Assembly (NCBI GenBank): GCA_905250885.1
Contig: CAJNOQ010002293.1
Span: forward strand, 1-25,145
DNA from: Didymodactylos carnosus
Taxonomy: Eukaryota; Rotifera; Eurotatoria; Philodinida; Philodinidae
Direction of reading: 5' to 3'
Length of the DNA: 25,145 bases
The first letter of the stretch is position 1, and each line of letters begins with the position of its first letter. Of this stretch, positions 9,660-20,827 are shown one piece after another. The notes beneath the pieces were generated by a model that made no database searches, was not told the origin of the DNA, and worked only from the letters and a program-made list of their open reading frames with translations. A program made the translations under genes and the position numbers.

Positions 9660-9850
9660 AGCTCTCATTTGGAACACAACGGCATAAGGCTAAAACATGC
9701 AACGAGAACGTCTACTGCTTGTTCAACATGGGAAGCCCAGTCAATGACAACAGGACGTTCACTCTCATGAACAATTTGGAAAAAAACCGGAGTGCGTCGA
9801 TAATCTTCGTATCAGAGGTCTTCTAGTCACTCAATGAGTTAACGAAGTGC
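9660..9850 (-). pseudogene. Faint decayed coding remnant
   Basis: Read on the minus strand, one frame gives a coherent stretch (TPVFFQIVHESERPVVIDWA, followed by SHVEQAVDVL) of about 50 codons. It is preceded by more protein-like sequence broken by three stop codons. No family is recognised. It looks like an old gene or retroelement fragment, but chance cannot be excluded. Confidence 0.2.
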
Positions 9851-9861
9851 TCATCCTTAAA

Positions 9862-10700
9862 TGTCGCATCGAAGAATCTAGTCCTTTATTTTGCTTTCTG
9901 CTGAAGAATTCACCATTAAAAATAATTCAGTTGTTTTCTGCTATTTGTGAAGAATCTTTTAATCTCACGTATTGAATCTGAGCAGTCTTGTTATTTGTTA
10001 GCTTGACCTTTGCCGACAAGGCAAGTTTTCGAAACCTTGAGATTGACCTAAACAGGTTTGTAAATAGGCACGATAAGATATCTAACCAAAGTTTTATGGC
10101 TGTTGTAAATAAACATGTTTGACTTGTATTATGTTCGAAACTCAAAATAATAAGAAAAAAAATCTAAGTATATTCTGGTCATACTTTAAACGACAAAAAG
10201 ACTTCAACAATAAATTTTGAAAAAATGAAAACTAGGTATCAAAAATTCTGAGAAAAGCATAATTGGTGAAGAGGACAGAAGCATTTCAGATTGGTATTTC
10301 TATAACAGTTATTGATATCTCTTTGGATAAACGTATACACAGTGAGGAATATTCGTGACGCAATACGATGCTTCCTCATCAAAACAAAAAATCATGTGCA
10401 TGACATTCAGAATTACTATACAGCGTTCATTACAAATGCCACAAACATGGGGGAATTCTGATCAACACAGCCAAAATGGCTGAACCCAAATTAACTTTTT
10501 CTCAATGGTAAACTTTACCTTTCTAATTATAACTGACACTATTATATGCAGGATGGTGAGCTCTATCTACCTATGTAATCTGCATCTCAGTCGCAAATCT
10601 TATTAATTGGCTAATTAATTTAGAGAAATGAAAGGACATGGCCATTTTTATATATGTGTTTTGGAGTAATTCCGAACACTCTACCATTTTTCATGAGGTA
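9862..10700. other. AT-rich stretch without a supported gene
   Basis: Small frames occur (for example a 72-codon minus-strand frame at 9927-10145), but none has recognisable motifs, splice-site support or codon character beyond background. Confidence 0.3.
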
Positions 10701-10709
10701 ATTACTGCA

Positions 10710-10850
10710 GCAATGATCTTACGAGTTATCAGTAATGAGCTTAACAAACCATCGTATTGATCTTATAGAACTCTAGCAATGATCTAACGTGACATTGATC
10801 GTACAGGACCATAGTAATGATCTTCAGGACTCTCAATTAATGCTCTTATA
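10710..10850. repeat. Degenerate ~21-bp minisatellite
   Basis: Variants of GCAATGATCTTA start at about 10710, 10731, 10754, 10776, 10793, 10814 and 10837, a spacing of 17-23 bases. The intervening words AGAACTCTA, AGGACCATA and AGGACTCTC are also related. The units are clearly diverged. The flanks at 10861-11267 show no feature. Confidence 0.55.
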
Positions 10851-11267
10851 CAGTTACCGTAATAGTCGGTAGTTGAGAAGTAATTTTCATCAAAAAAAGA
10901 TCAGAAGAGATTTTTTAATGCTTTTCAATTGAGCAAATTACTTAGTGATCAAAATTTCTCGTTTTCTTTTCCGTTTCATTCATCTAATTAATTATAAATT
11001 TGGTGACCAAATGTCTAATTTTTGGTGATCAAAACACATTTTCCCATGATGTTACGAGATTGTGTTAATGATTTCGTATATTTATTTTGTTCAATTTATT
11101 CAGTTTACTGTTACGAGCTCTTTTATCTTATTTACTAATTTCTTCCTCTTAGTTCTCTTCTGTTTCTTAGACATTTAGTTAATTTCAACAGAAATAATAT
11201 AACTATAAATCTGAGTTTTTATGCTTTCTACAAGCTAACGAGATAGTATTTAGATGACAAATATTAA

Positions 11268-12243
11268 TTAGAACAATTTTTGAAGTTTTTCTCCTGGATT
11301 CGATCTTCTGACCTTCATACGTTGCACTTCTCTAACTTGCGTATTTTCCCATTGCACTAAATTGTGCAAAGAAAACTACGTATTTTCTTACTATTTCTCT
11401 ACAAAAAACTTCATTCTAAACCTCTCAAGAGAGTTATAGACCATCTCGGGTGCCTTCTAACTAGCATCACTAGTAAAGGACCCGTCGTACACTTCGTGTC
11501 GACAGTAAAAATAAGGTTGACATTTACGCATAGTATAGCTAGTAACATGTGAGTGATCACAATAAAACCTATTTAAATATACACGTAAGTGTACGGTCTT
11601 CATACGAATGAATCATCATAACTCGTAGTTTTCTTCGCACGATTCAGTGCAATGGGAAAAGGCGTAGTTGGAGAAGTGCATCGTGTGAAAGTCGAAAGAT
11701 TTAATCCAGGATAGGCCTGGAAAAGCTTACGTTTCGTTCTTTGAACGTGAATGATCAATACAGACCACATCGACATTCCTTGAACGTGAACGTTAAAGCA
11801 CTGGTGGAACGGTGTTCGTATCGTCTGAAGTAAATATAAACTTCTGTTCTTGTACTATAGTAAGAACATATATATTTCTGCTTGGTCTTATCTGATCAAT
11901 AGAAGTTCTAGTGAAGAAGCAGATGGTCTGCTCAGGGTAGTGACCAGATTATTGCAATGTAAAAAGAATACCCCTTTATTCTCTGATCAAGACATTGATT
12001 CTTCCAAGACCAGATCGCAGATTTCGTGACCAGAAGACTAGTTTTTCCACCACTGAAATCGAATTTCCTTGATCAAAACGATTACAGTAACTACATACGT
12101 TTTTCTTTGTTATCCTAACCCATTTGACGTTCAAGGGACGTCAACGTGCTTTAGCGTTACGTTCAAAGAGAACGCTAAAAAGGAATGCTGAACTTTTGCA
12201 GGTCTAATCCAGGAGAAAAATTTCAAAAATTGTTCTAATTAAA
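11268..12243. mobile_element. ~980-bp element with nested inverted repeats
   Basis: The outer ends (about 11268-11300, TTAGAACAATTTTTGAAG then CTCCTGGATT) are the reverse complement of about 12208-12243 (AATCCAGGAG then TTGTTCTAA). Two further layers lie inside. One is a strong pair, 11291-11368 with 11636-11713 (CCCATTGCAC and GTGCAATGGG at the inner part). The other is a weaker pair, about 11719-11815 with 12130-12205, built on TTGAACGT/ACGTTCAA and AAAGCAC/GTGCTTT words. The layering suggests insertion of one inverted-repeat element inside another, or repeated inversion-duplication. There is no transposase frame. Confidence 0.65.
11291..11713. mobile_element. Inner ~420-bp inverted-repeat element
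   Basis: The roughly 78-bp arms 11291-11368 and 11636-11713 share TCCTGGATT at the outer edge and CCCATTGCACT near the inner edge, with scattered mismatches. It shares its left edge with the larger element at 11268-12243. Confidence 0.65.
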
Positions 12244-12789
12244 AACTTAAACGACAATAGCGGGTTTTTTTTCATTCATTAGTATTTACGTACCTACTCG
12301 AGACGCGTGTTTGAAAATTAATCAAATAGAACGAAAACAATGCTATGCCTTTTTTCAAGTGCCACTTTAGCATAAAATACGAGAAGTTTCACATCTTAGT
12401 CTCATTTGGGACCGCTCTGACAAGTTTTTCATGAATTTCTAGGCATCCTTGCTTCTTTTATGAAGACAATAAAAAGCAGTGGCTTATGTAATAACTTTTG
12501 GACATTCATTATTATGAACTGGTGACAGATTCATGCCTCACATATGACTTAAGTATTGTTCATTTGAATCTAAAATCACGAGTAACATGCGTGAAATTTC
12601 TTAGTATGAGTAATAAATTTAAAAACTTTTAGTTATTCACGATAAAAATAACGTGTTCTCCAAGCTTTCCGGGAACTTAAAAACCAAAGGAAAGTGAGTT
12701 CATCATTTGTCCTCTTGTTTTTTAGCTCTTTATGAGTTCTTCCATTTTCCAAAAAACATCCTGAGGATAGACATTTACTACAATAATGA

Positions 12790-13032
12790 CAATATCAGTT
12801 ATTGAATAGCGGTTCTGTTTATGATGCATTACTATTACGTACGTGGATTGTAGAATCAGATATAAATTATCAGGTCATAAATGAAAGTCGGGATTCGATT
12901 GAAACCAAAATATATGAACCATATACATATAGACAACAAGATGAGTTGATGATGAGAGTTCTTGATACACATTCAAATGATTCGAGCAGCGTTGCATTTC
13001 ATTTTACTTGCTGCCCTAATTTTTTTAAATGA
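12790..13032 (+). CDS. Orphan coding-like segment, unknown
   Basis: An 81-codon stretch stays open from after a possible acceptor (ATATCAG at 12798) to TGA at 13030-13032. It begins with LLNSGSVYDALLLRTWIVES, then a Tyr/Gln-rich middle, and ends HFTCCPNFFK. The composition is more protein-like than the surrounding AT-rich noise. There is no ATG at the start, no partner exon and no recognised domain. It could be an isolated exon, a gene fragment or chance. Confidence 0.2.
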   Translation, partial: QYQLLNSGSVYDALLLRTWIVESDINYQVINESRDSIETKIYEPYTYRQQDELMMRVLDTHSNDSSSVAFHFTCCPNFFK

Positions 13033-13846
13033 AATTGAACTTGTAGTGAGAAATTTCACAATTGGCTGATAAACGCACAAAAAATGTTCATTCGTCCATC
13101 TATGAAGTTTGGGTAAAATCCACGTACAAGAACTCAAAATTCTACCATCTGAGTATTTGATGACACCTCAAACATCAAATTATTGCACGATATTTTTTAA
13201 GGGAAAAAATTTTCTTGAAAATTTTAAATTATTTCTCCAATACATAGACTAAATGCAGTTTTTAACGCTGATGAAGACTATTACAGCGAAAATCCATTTT
13301 TACTTTAATAAAACGCCATTCCCATGACTATCTCAAAAAGAGTCCAAAAAACAGTGTATCATAAGTAAAAAAGGATTTATCGCCCAAAATTCCTAAAAAT
13401 TTAAATTTTCTTAGTTCAAGTGAAATCTAGGTTATAATAAAAACGGGATTCATACTCCTTTATTCTATCAAAATTAGGAGATACCAAACTAAAAGTTAAT
13501 ACAAAAATTGAACAAAACGAAAGTATTGCAGAATTTCTCTATTACGTGGGCTTTTTCCATAATATACATAAGAAAAAATAAAAACGAAAAACAACTTCAT
13601 ACATTGGCCAAAAAAGAGCAGAACTTCTAACATACTATATTACATACTAATCAACCACATTACTATCAATCACTGTTTTACTTAATTCTGATTGACTGAA
13701 AAACATCATGTGGATTTTGATTTACAGTTTAGTATTGCAAGAAAAAAGTAGTCAAAAGTAAGTCACGTATCATGATTACACAAAAGAAAAATAGAGAAAA
13801 AAATAACTAAAAAACTAAAACTGTTAAACCATGTGAATAAAACCAA
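13033..13846. other. Region downstream of the zinc-transporter gene
   Basis: This is mostly A/T-rich sequence without reading frames. The minus-strand AATAAA at 13464-13459 is a candidate polyadenylation signal about 385 nt past the transporter stop. No nearer canonical signal was seen on that strand. Confidence 0.35.
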
Positions 13847-16664
13847 TTAGAGACCTGGTCTTTTACAATTTTCACACGATTTCATAATATCATCGTACTC
13901 TTCGATTTGTATTGTGGTGCGATCGATAGAATGTGCATGACGTAGTAAATCTTGTGCTTGACGTAAAACAGTCAAATAATCACGATCATTATCTAAACAA
14001 GAAATAAACAAACGAACAATAAAACATCAGTCTAATGAGCTGAAACAATGATAAGATTAATAGTTAATTCAGAAAAGATAAAGACTAGTAAGATTATTTT
14101 CCGTCGATGTATCTGATTTGTCTGACAAAAAAAAGTGATTTAAAATCTTTATACAAGTGCATCTGATGACTTAAGAGTATGCTAACATCATGTTGAAAAT
14201 GACTAATTCATCGTAAAGTTAATCGACCTGTATATGGTAAGTGAATATTAACATCAGCGATTTTCTCTATTATTTCAAAGGAATATTATGTTTTCTACAT
14301 ACCAACGGCAATATGGACGGAGAGGGCTACTTTTTTCATTGATAATGACCATATATGTAGACTATGAGCATTTCGAACGCCTGGAATTTGCATTAAATCT
14401 TCAATAACCTTTAAATAATCGATATGATGAGGAACAGCTATGAGAGAAACAAAATAACGCTTTATATAACTGAAAGTATGATGCTTCTCAACAAACTTAC
14501 CTTCCATCAACACAAAGACAATATCTCTCATGATAGTGATTGTAGTTATTAAGACAAGTACAGAAAAAAGAAATGTACATATTGGATCGGCTAATTTATA
14601 TCCAGGCTAAAATAGAGACATACATAATAAAAAAAATAGGATCATTAAAATATAGGACGCAAAAGTACCCATATCGTAATTTTTGTTAAGATTTTTGCAA
14701 AAACTCGCGTATTTTTATACGTTTTTGGCCAAATGAATCTAATGTCTAAAAATGCATTCTTTTTGTATGCATCTTTTTACGCTGTAATTTTACATGCAAC
14801 AATGTGAACAAAAATGAGAGATTTTTTGTTTTTGAGCAAAATGTTTTTTTGATAGTCTATAACAACGGAAAAAACCGATGAGTCATCGTTCAAGTGTAGA
14901 ATTTTGAAAAAAAGGGAGTTTGTACAACCTTATATCTATACAAACTGTCTCTTTTTTGGTGAAAATTCAGAAATTTTTCTAAGTGACTCTTCCTAAATAC
15001 AGAACGTTGTGTTTGTAAGCGGTGCGTGAAGGTACAGGCAGCTGATAGGAAAGTACTGAGTACTTCTTTGGGAAGGAATACCAAAGAATTTATTTGGGCA
15101 TTCTGTATATAATCTTTTATGTGTTAACTGCCATTGAGTGATGAGTTTTTCTGCGTTATTTTACAAAATTTCGCACTTCTGAAAAAATTGATGCGTGTGA
15201 TATTACGTGAGCAATGTAAATTTGACTACAGATTTTGGCAAAACAACGACTCATCATATTTGCGTCTTTTGTCAATAAATATTTCGCGAAATTTACAACA
15301 TGGACTTTCTTTTCTCTATTTTTTTAAAGTCTATAGCTAATAAGAAACAAAGGTCGAAAATTAATTTTTTAAGACAACTGAAAATCAAAGACACATCATT
15401 TCAATGAAATAAATTTTGATAGATAAATCTTCTTACTTTAAATTTGATAATAATTGCTGCTACTAATACGCCGACACTTTGTGCAAAATCACCAATAACA
15501 TGAATGATAGCAGCTCTCACATTAATATCATTAACAGGTTGGTGTCGATGTTGTTTCTGTGGTCTTACGGCAATACTCAACGGTTCATCATCAACCATGT
15601 CAACTGCCGTAGTTGTATCTGAAGTGTTGCTATTTAGTCGTGCATGATTAGTATGTCCATGGGTATGGCTATGACCATGTTCCATAGATCCATGACTGTG
15701 ACCATGATGAGGAATACTGCTGCAACAATTGGCATGTAACACAAAAAACATACTAGAAAAGATTTGAAGACAAAAAGATGAGAATAATTTCTCTATAAAA
15801 TGGCGTAGCACCCTACCTACACTATATTGAATAGGACACCACAAGAGGCAGTGACTATCATTTCCAATGAATTAACAGTGAAATTTTGATTTATACAACG
15901 TTCAATGGCCATATAAACAAGCACACCGGTAGCCAACCATATTGCTAGTACACTAATTAACGCACCAAGTACTTCTAAAACAATAAAGTAAACAGAGAAT
16001 TGATCTAAACTTTTCATCAATCATCGTTGTTATAGTCTACTCTCATCAAGAAAAAAAATTTTACCTGCTCGTGAGTATCCAAAAGATAATCGTTGTGTTG
16101 GTCGTTTTGTTCCAAGATACATGGCCGTTAATGATATCACAAAACTGCCTACATCTATTGCCATGTGCGCTGCATCTGTAATAACTGCGGTTGAATTTGA
16201 CAATATACCACCTAAACAAAGAAACAAAAATTAAGAAAATAAATTCTTTTCAATTTGATTCTGATATACTTGCCAATAATTTCAATAGTCATAAAAACAA
16301 CACATAGCACAAGTACAATAACTAATCTGTTTCTGGCACCATAGTCAAATTTTGTATCTGGTACATGACAATGAGTAGAACTTCCTTCGAATTTTGATGT
16401 TTCTGTGAAATCATTTGTCCTAGCTGCAGTGGTCATTATTAATTGTTCATCCTGGTTTCTTTTAGATTGAATAATTAACTCTTCGTTGAATAATAATGGT
16501 GCATTTTCATTCATATTTATATGGTCGTTGGAACTTTGGTTATTGTTGCCGTCTGTATCCATATTTAGTAGACTCTCATCTTCACTTGTTGTTGTACTAA
16601 TACTAGGCTGCTGTGAATGTCGAGCTGTGTGGATAGAGGCTGCTGTGTGAATAGAGGCTGCCAT
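13847..16664 (-). CDS. Zinc transporter, SLC30/ZnT (cation diffusion facilitator) family, ZnT2/3/4/8-like
   Basis: It exports zinc from the cytosol, usually into vesicles, in exchange for protons. Seven exons give 464 residues: 16664-16274, 16211-16065, 15974-15821, 15752-15437, 14606-14501, 14437-14303 and 13992-13847. All phases match and the stop is TAA. Visible features are a cytosolic N terminus with His-Cys-His at 98-100 and TM1 at about 113-131. TM2 carries H146 and D150. TM3 and TM4 lie at about 181-237, then a His-rich loop (HGHSHG...HGHSHTHGH, 246-264). TM5 carries H315 and D319, and TM6 is at about 342-360. The C-terminal domain has HSLHIWSL and a late CxxC (C456, C459). The two HxxxD pairs form the transport site in this family. 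Two acidic dileucine motifs (E28-L33, E53-L58) suggest endosomal or lysosomal sorting. The length is ordinary for the family. The start is the first in-frame ATG. The exact paralogue is not decided. Confidence 0.95.
14607..15436 (-). other. Long intron 4 (830 bp) of the zinc transporter
   Basis: The donor is AAA then GTAAGA and the acceptor is ATTTTAG before CCTGGATATAAA, phase 0. It is about ten times longer than most introns here. Small frames inside on both strands have no recognisable content. A short hairpin (GTTTGTAC...CTATACAAAC, about 14928-14946) is visible. It may hold an old insertion. Confidence 0.7.
16212..16273 (-). other. GC-AG intron 1 of the zinc transporter
   Basis: The exon ends ATTATTG and the intron opens GCAAGT, the usual context of GC donors. 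It closes TTTAG before GTGGTATATTG. Only this 62-bp intron preserves the conserved I-E-I-I-G-G-I-L-S-N reading across the junction. A GT donor two codons later would shift the frame. Confidence 0.85.
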
Positions 16665-19464
16665 TCAAAGAATTAAAAGGAAACAAAAAAAAAATTACTA
16701 TTCTTTTTATTTTTAAACGTTTTATATTTCATATACTAGAAAAAATGAAGCAAAGAACAAGCTTAGACACCACCAATCACCTGATAATTAAAAGAGAAAA
16801 GATAATATAATAAAAAACAAAAGTAAGCATCAACATTCGTTGACTTCACTATCAGGCACTAATTTGAAACTAAAAGCAGGAGAAAATAAGCAATATCAAC
16901 GCTTTCAGCATCCAGTTTTATATAGTTTCAGACGAAAAATTTCTTTTTTAATAGCCATCTATGCTTAGTAGAGTCTGAAGAATGATTATTAGAAGGATCA
17001 TCTAAACAAGCAACATCATCTAAAAAAAGCAATATTATCCGTTTATTTGAATTATCACTTCAAAGTGCATGATATATGAATAAAAAACTATTATGTGCTG
17101 TTATACAAGTAAAATATCTACTTACAGATGCTGTAAAATAATTAATAACTGAATTAAACCTAAAAAAAAGAAAGTTAATATCATATATAAGTTTTTTCAA
17201 CGTTATTGAATCTAAAATTAACAATTCTCTCATGCTTTTGGAACATTTCTGACGCATGCTGCTTCCATTGATGACTCTCAAGTTATATATGAGCTTATGA
17301 GACTCATATGCTAATCGATTTTCTAGCGAAAGAAAAATGTTCAGATTAAGACTGTCAAGAGAATCTATTTGCCTCTAACACAAATATTTTGAAACAACTA
17401 TATACTTAAAAAATAAAAAAACAAAAAAAAGAAGCACAAATTTCGCATATCTTTACTCGTTTGAGAACATTAAATACATTTGCACATAATTTCAATGAGA
17501 AAAATAAAACAGAAAACGAAAACAAGCACATAAAAATTATAATAAGAAAATCAATAAAACATTGTTGTTGTCTGATTATTTGTCATTAGCTATTTTATGA
17601 CAAATATTCTACCTGAAAATTGCATTTAAAACTGTTCATATATATTCTGTGTTTGTTAGTAGAATTAATTTCTGTGAAAATTTGAGCCAATAGCGGTGTA
17701 ATAGCGATACATTATAACGGCAAAGCATCATTCGATACAATCGTGCAATAAACTATTAGTTCATTCTTGTAAATACGAATTAATTTTAACGTTGAATATT
17801 TTGCAATTAAACTCAACATTCGTAAGACTAGAAACTCTTTTAAAAACATCATTGAATAGTGGTGTTCTAAATTAACCATTTTACTAGAGATCTTTTTCCT
17901 TGTAATAACAAAAATCTCGTATGGTTACCTTTGGAAATTGATAGCGCTCACCATATCCTAGAACAAAAAATTGTAAAATCTTGTAAAATCCTGAACATAT
18001 CCACTCAAACACTTAACCTTTCTCAACATTCAAACTGCTCTACGAAAAAATATTTTCTCTTTTTTTCGTACTCCTTGTTGTAGCGTTACGAGCGCTAGAT
18101 AAAACACCGTATAAAAGTTAAAAAGAAATACACATAGAAATAATCACTCAGTTAAAATCTGAGAAAAATCCCAAGTGATAAAAGTATATTTCAGCATGAA
18201 CGTTTTAAAAGTTATGATTCTACCCTATGATAGCTACGTATGCAATAAAAGTCAATAAATGTTGATAAGTGTAAACAACATTAAAATATACATTCGATGA
18301 GATAGTATCAGCATCTGAGGCAAAATGGATTATGAACGTTGCACACAAAGGTTCCAGTTATCAATTCAGTTGACAATTCTTAGAAAATTTTTCAGTAAAT
18401 TTTTCCACACATCTCAATAGAAAAACAATGAATTTACAATCAAACTACAGAAACTATCTTTATTCAAACTTAATATGTTTCAGATTCATAATTTTGTGAC
18501 ATGATGGTTGAAGATATGAAGAAATTCAATCTTTTTAATTCTAATTGATGAAACAACAACGGTGCAAATGAAGAATCAATGTGAGACGCTAATAGATTGA
18601 AACAAAAAATGTGTTGTTGTTATTTATTTTCATACACTAGACATCTTCGGTGGATTTCAACTGACATTTGTAATATTCATATAATAACAACAACCAATAG
18701 GCTTTGTTCGTTGAATGAATTATCGATGATACCATTATTAATGTATATTTATAGTTTAAATATTCAAGAATATCATTCTGCAGTAGAGTTTCATTGATAG
18801 TTCATGTGAAGTTTAATTATATTAACGATTAGAACTGTATGATATATTAAATCAGATAAATTTAACAATACAAATTGTTAAAGAACTACTTTTTATCATA
18901 TCTACTATCTTTCATACAAATATTCGAAGAAAAATTTGAATTTTGTATATAATGTTCAACCCACATTTACTATTGAAAAATCCAGTATTAAAAGATATAG
19001 TGTTTACAGGTTACAGTGTGAATGCAAGAAACAAATGCATCTAACATTGTCATTGTTTATCGATCCACATATATTGATCTTGTTAAGATGAAAATAGAAA
19101 TAATATTGAAAACAAAACGATTAGTAAGAAATAAAATCCTAGGCTAAATCGTGATTCAACTAAAAGTACTCTCTGTAAGGATAATTGAAAAAGAAGTTGA
19201 CATTTCTATCGAAAAAGAAATGGAAAGGCATAGATAATAATAAATTACACAAAATATTATCGCACTGAGTTTTTCGGTCGTAGTCTAGGAATAGTAAGTA
19301 ATGGCAATGTTCGCAGATTATTTGTTCGCAGATAATTTGGATAGTCGGAGCAATAATAACAATAAACAAAAGTCAAAATCATTAGTAATAGACAACTTGA
19401 TGGAATACACGTTGCATTAAAGCATAGTGAACATAAGTGAACTAGTTATCCCTACAATTCTGAG
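16665..19464. other. Intergenic region upstream of the zinc transporter
   Basis: No full gene is found. On the minus strand, a stretch after TTTTTTTAG at about 17020 stays open for about 33 codons (ending HRWLLKKKFFV and a stop at about 16930). An exon-like piece with a TTTTTTTTAG acceptor and a GTAAGT donor lies at about 17125-17160. Another protein-like run is at about 17200-17280. I could not join these in a consistent frame, so they may be remnants. From 17350 to 19464 there is only AT-rich sequence with scattered short frames. Confidence 0.35.
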
Positions 19465-19469
19465 AGTAC

Positions 19470-19927
19470 CTTCATGATAGTTTTCTTTTTCTTCTGTTCT
19501 AATTCAGTAATCTGAGAAATACTATTTGTCATTGACATTTGGCCATCGTGATTATTTGTTTCTATTATAATAGTTAGTTCATCGTTCCTAAAAGAAATAA
19601 AGAAAAAAAGCATTTTGAAGAATGTTTTATTAACAGTGTACTCAAAAATATCCATCATTTTGGAATTTTTGACTACTTACGGCACATTTTCTTGACTTTT
19701 GTATCAAATACGTCGAGCGAGTGCTTTGATGATAATTCGATGGCCGATTTGCACATCTAATACGTTCGAATCATCATCGCTCAAATCAACTATTGAATTC
19801 GGCTGTTATTGCATTTGCTTTAAATGATTTAGCATACAGATAGGCACGAGCAGCAGCAATCTTGTTTGCAATAAATAATTGTTGAAACTCATTCACGATA
19901 TAAAGACAATAAGACCTGTCGATTTCA
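19470..19927 (-). pseudogene. Broken two-exon coding remnant, unknown protein
   Basis: On the minus strand, protein-like sequence runs from about 19927 (IAAARAYLYAKSFKANAITA). It shifts frame near 19800 and continues (IVDLSDDDSNVLDVQIGHRI...). It meets an in-frame TGA just before YKSQENVP and reaches a good donor (GTGCC, then GTAAGT) at 19681. After a 93-bp intron (19588-19680, acceptor TTCTTTTAG), a phase-compatible exon 19587-19470 follows (NDELTIIIETN...ITELEQKKKKTIMK). It ends at a possible donor, GTACTC. One frameshift plus one stop inside otherwise coding-like exons with intact splice sites indicate a pseudogene, or sequencing error in a real gene. I do not recognise the family. Confidence 0.4.
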
Positions 19928-20827
19928 AGCTTTTAAATGATTGATTTGGCTACATTCTCTAAAGTCACAAAAAGCCGTTTTATTTGGAAAGAAATTTTAT
20001 TCCCCAGTGATGAGTCATACAAGACAAAGGAGGGCTTAGCGCTGTAACAAGTGTGTAGGAGTAAAAACGTGACGATAAAATGGAGAGAAATTACGCTAAA
20101 ATGTTGTTTAGTTAAGGCTAAGTTCAAGTCACATTTAAAGTACGCAACGATCAAACTGCGCCGGTAGAAAAACATTGTATCATCACATTTTTTCTGATGC
20201 CACACTAAAAGCGTGGTGCGGTCATACTAAAAGTAACACAGTCATATTAAAATAAGTCTGACATCAAATTTTTGTACTATCACACTTTTACTGTTTACGT
20301 TTTTGACAGTGAAGATAACTCACCATGTGAGACAGTAATGTCAATCAGTCACCGTCAGCCGCTTTGTAGCGAATACCAGCTGATCGTTAGTTGTCAGAAG
20401 GTTCATGCAGATTTGTAGCTTACGTCGGAAAATCTCAAAAATAGTCTTCCTTTAAGTTACTTATGCACAATCGAATACCTTCAGCTTGATCCAGTTACTT
20501 GAACTTTATATCAATAATGCTTTAATATTTATTTAATAATTTGTTCGAATAACTTAATGACGAAACTTCTAACATTTAAAATCATAGATTTTACTTGTCT
20601 ACTTTTGGTCGGTGCGATTTTCTCCCATTAAGAATACTCCACCTTTTGCCAAATCTTTTCCCTTTCGCTCTCACTAATACAGCGGCGTCTGAGATTATGC
20701 CATTTATATAATGTATATTACGATGATTATTCTACAAAAGGAAGAAAACTAAACCATGCTGTAGTCTCAAAATCTCAAATAGCATTATTTCACGTTCCCC
20801 ACGTTCATTTCTAGTTTTTGTATAATC
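19928..20827. other. Intergenic region upstream of DNAJC3
   Basis: No supported gene is present. At about 20203-20293 a weak inverted pair (TAAAAGCGTGGTGCGG with CTATCACACTTTTA) and repeated GTCATACTAAAA-like words suggest a small degraded repeat. The last 40 bases hold the doublet CACGTTCCCCACGTTC and a TTTCTAG acceptor-like site, described separately. Confidence 0.3.
20791..20814 (+). promoter_or_regulatory. CACGTTC doublet and acceptor-like TTTCTAG just before DNAJC3
   Basis: CACGTTC occurs at 20791-20797 and again at 20800-20806. The second contains CCACG, the half-site of mammalian ER-stress elements. TTTCTAG ends at 20814, 13 bases before the ATG, and could be a splice acceptor for an untranslated first exon or for spliced-leader trans-splicing. 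Both readings are inference. The motifs are short. Confidence 0.25.

Noticed and set aside
11280-11340. tRNA-like string with GGATTCGATC
   Set aside because: The string belongs to an inverted-repeat arm (pairs with 11636-11713), and no cloverleaf arms could be placed.
14890-15340. Small frames on both strands within the 830-bp zinc-transporter intron
   Set aside because: There are no homology-like motifs, and they lie inside an intron with clear splice sites.
20203-20293. Possible small inverted-repeat element
   Set aside because: The arms match over only about 14-16 bases with mismatches, too weak to call a separate element.
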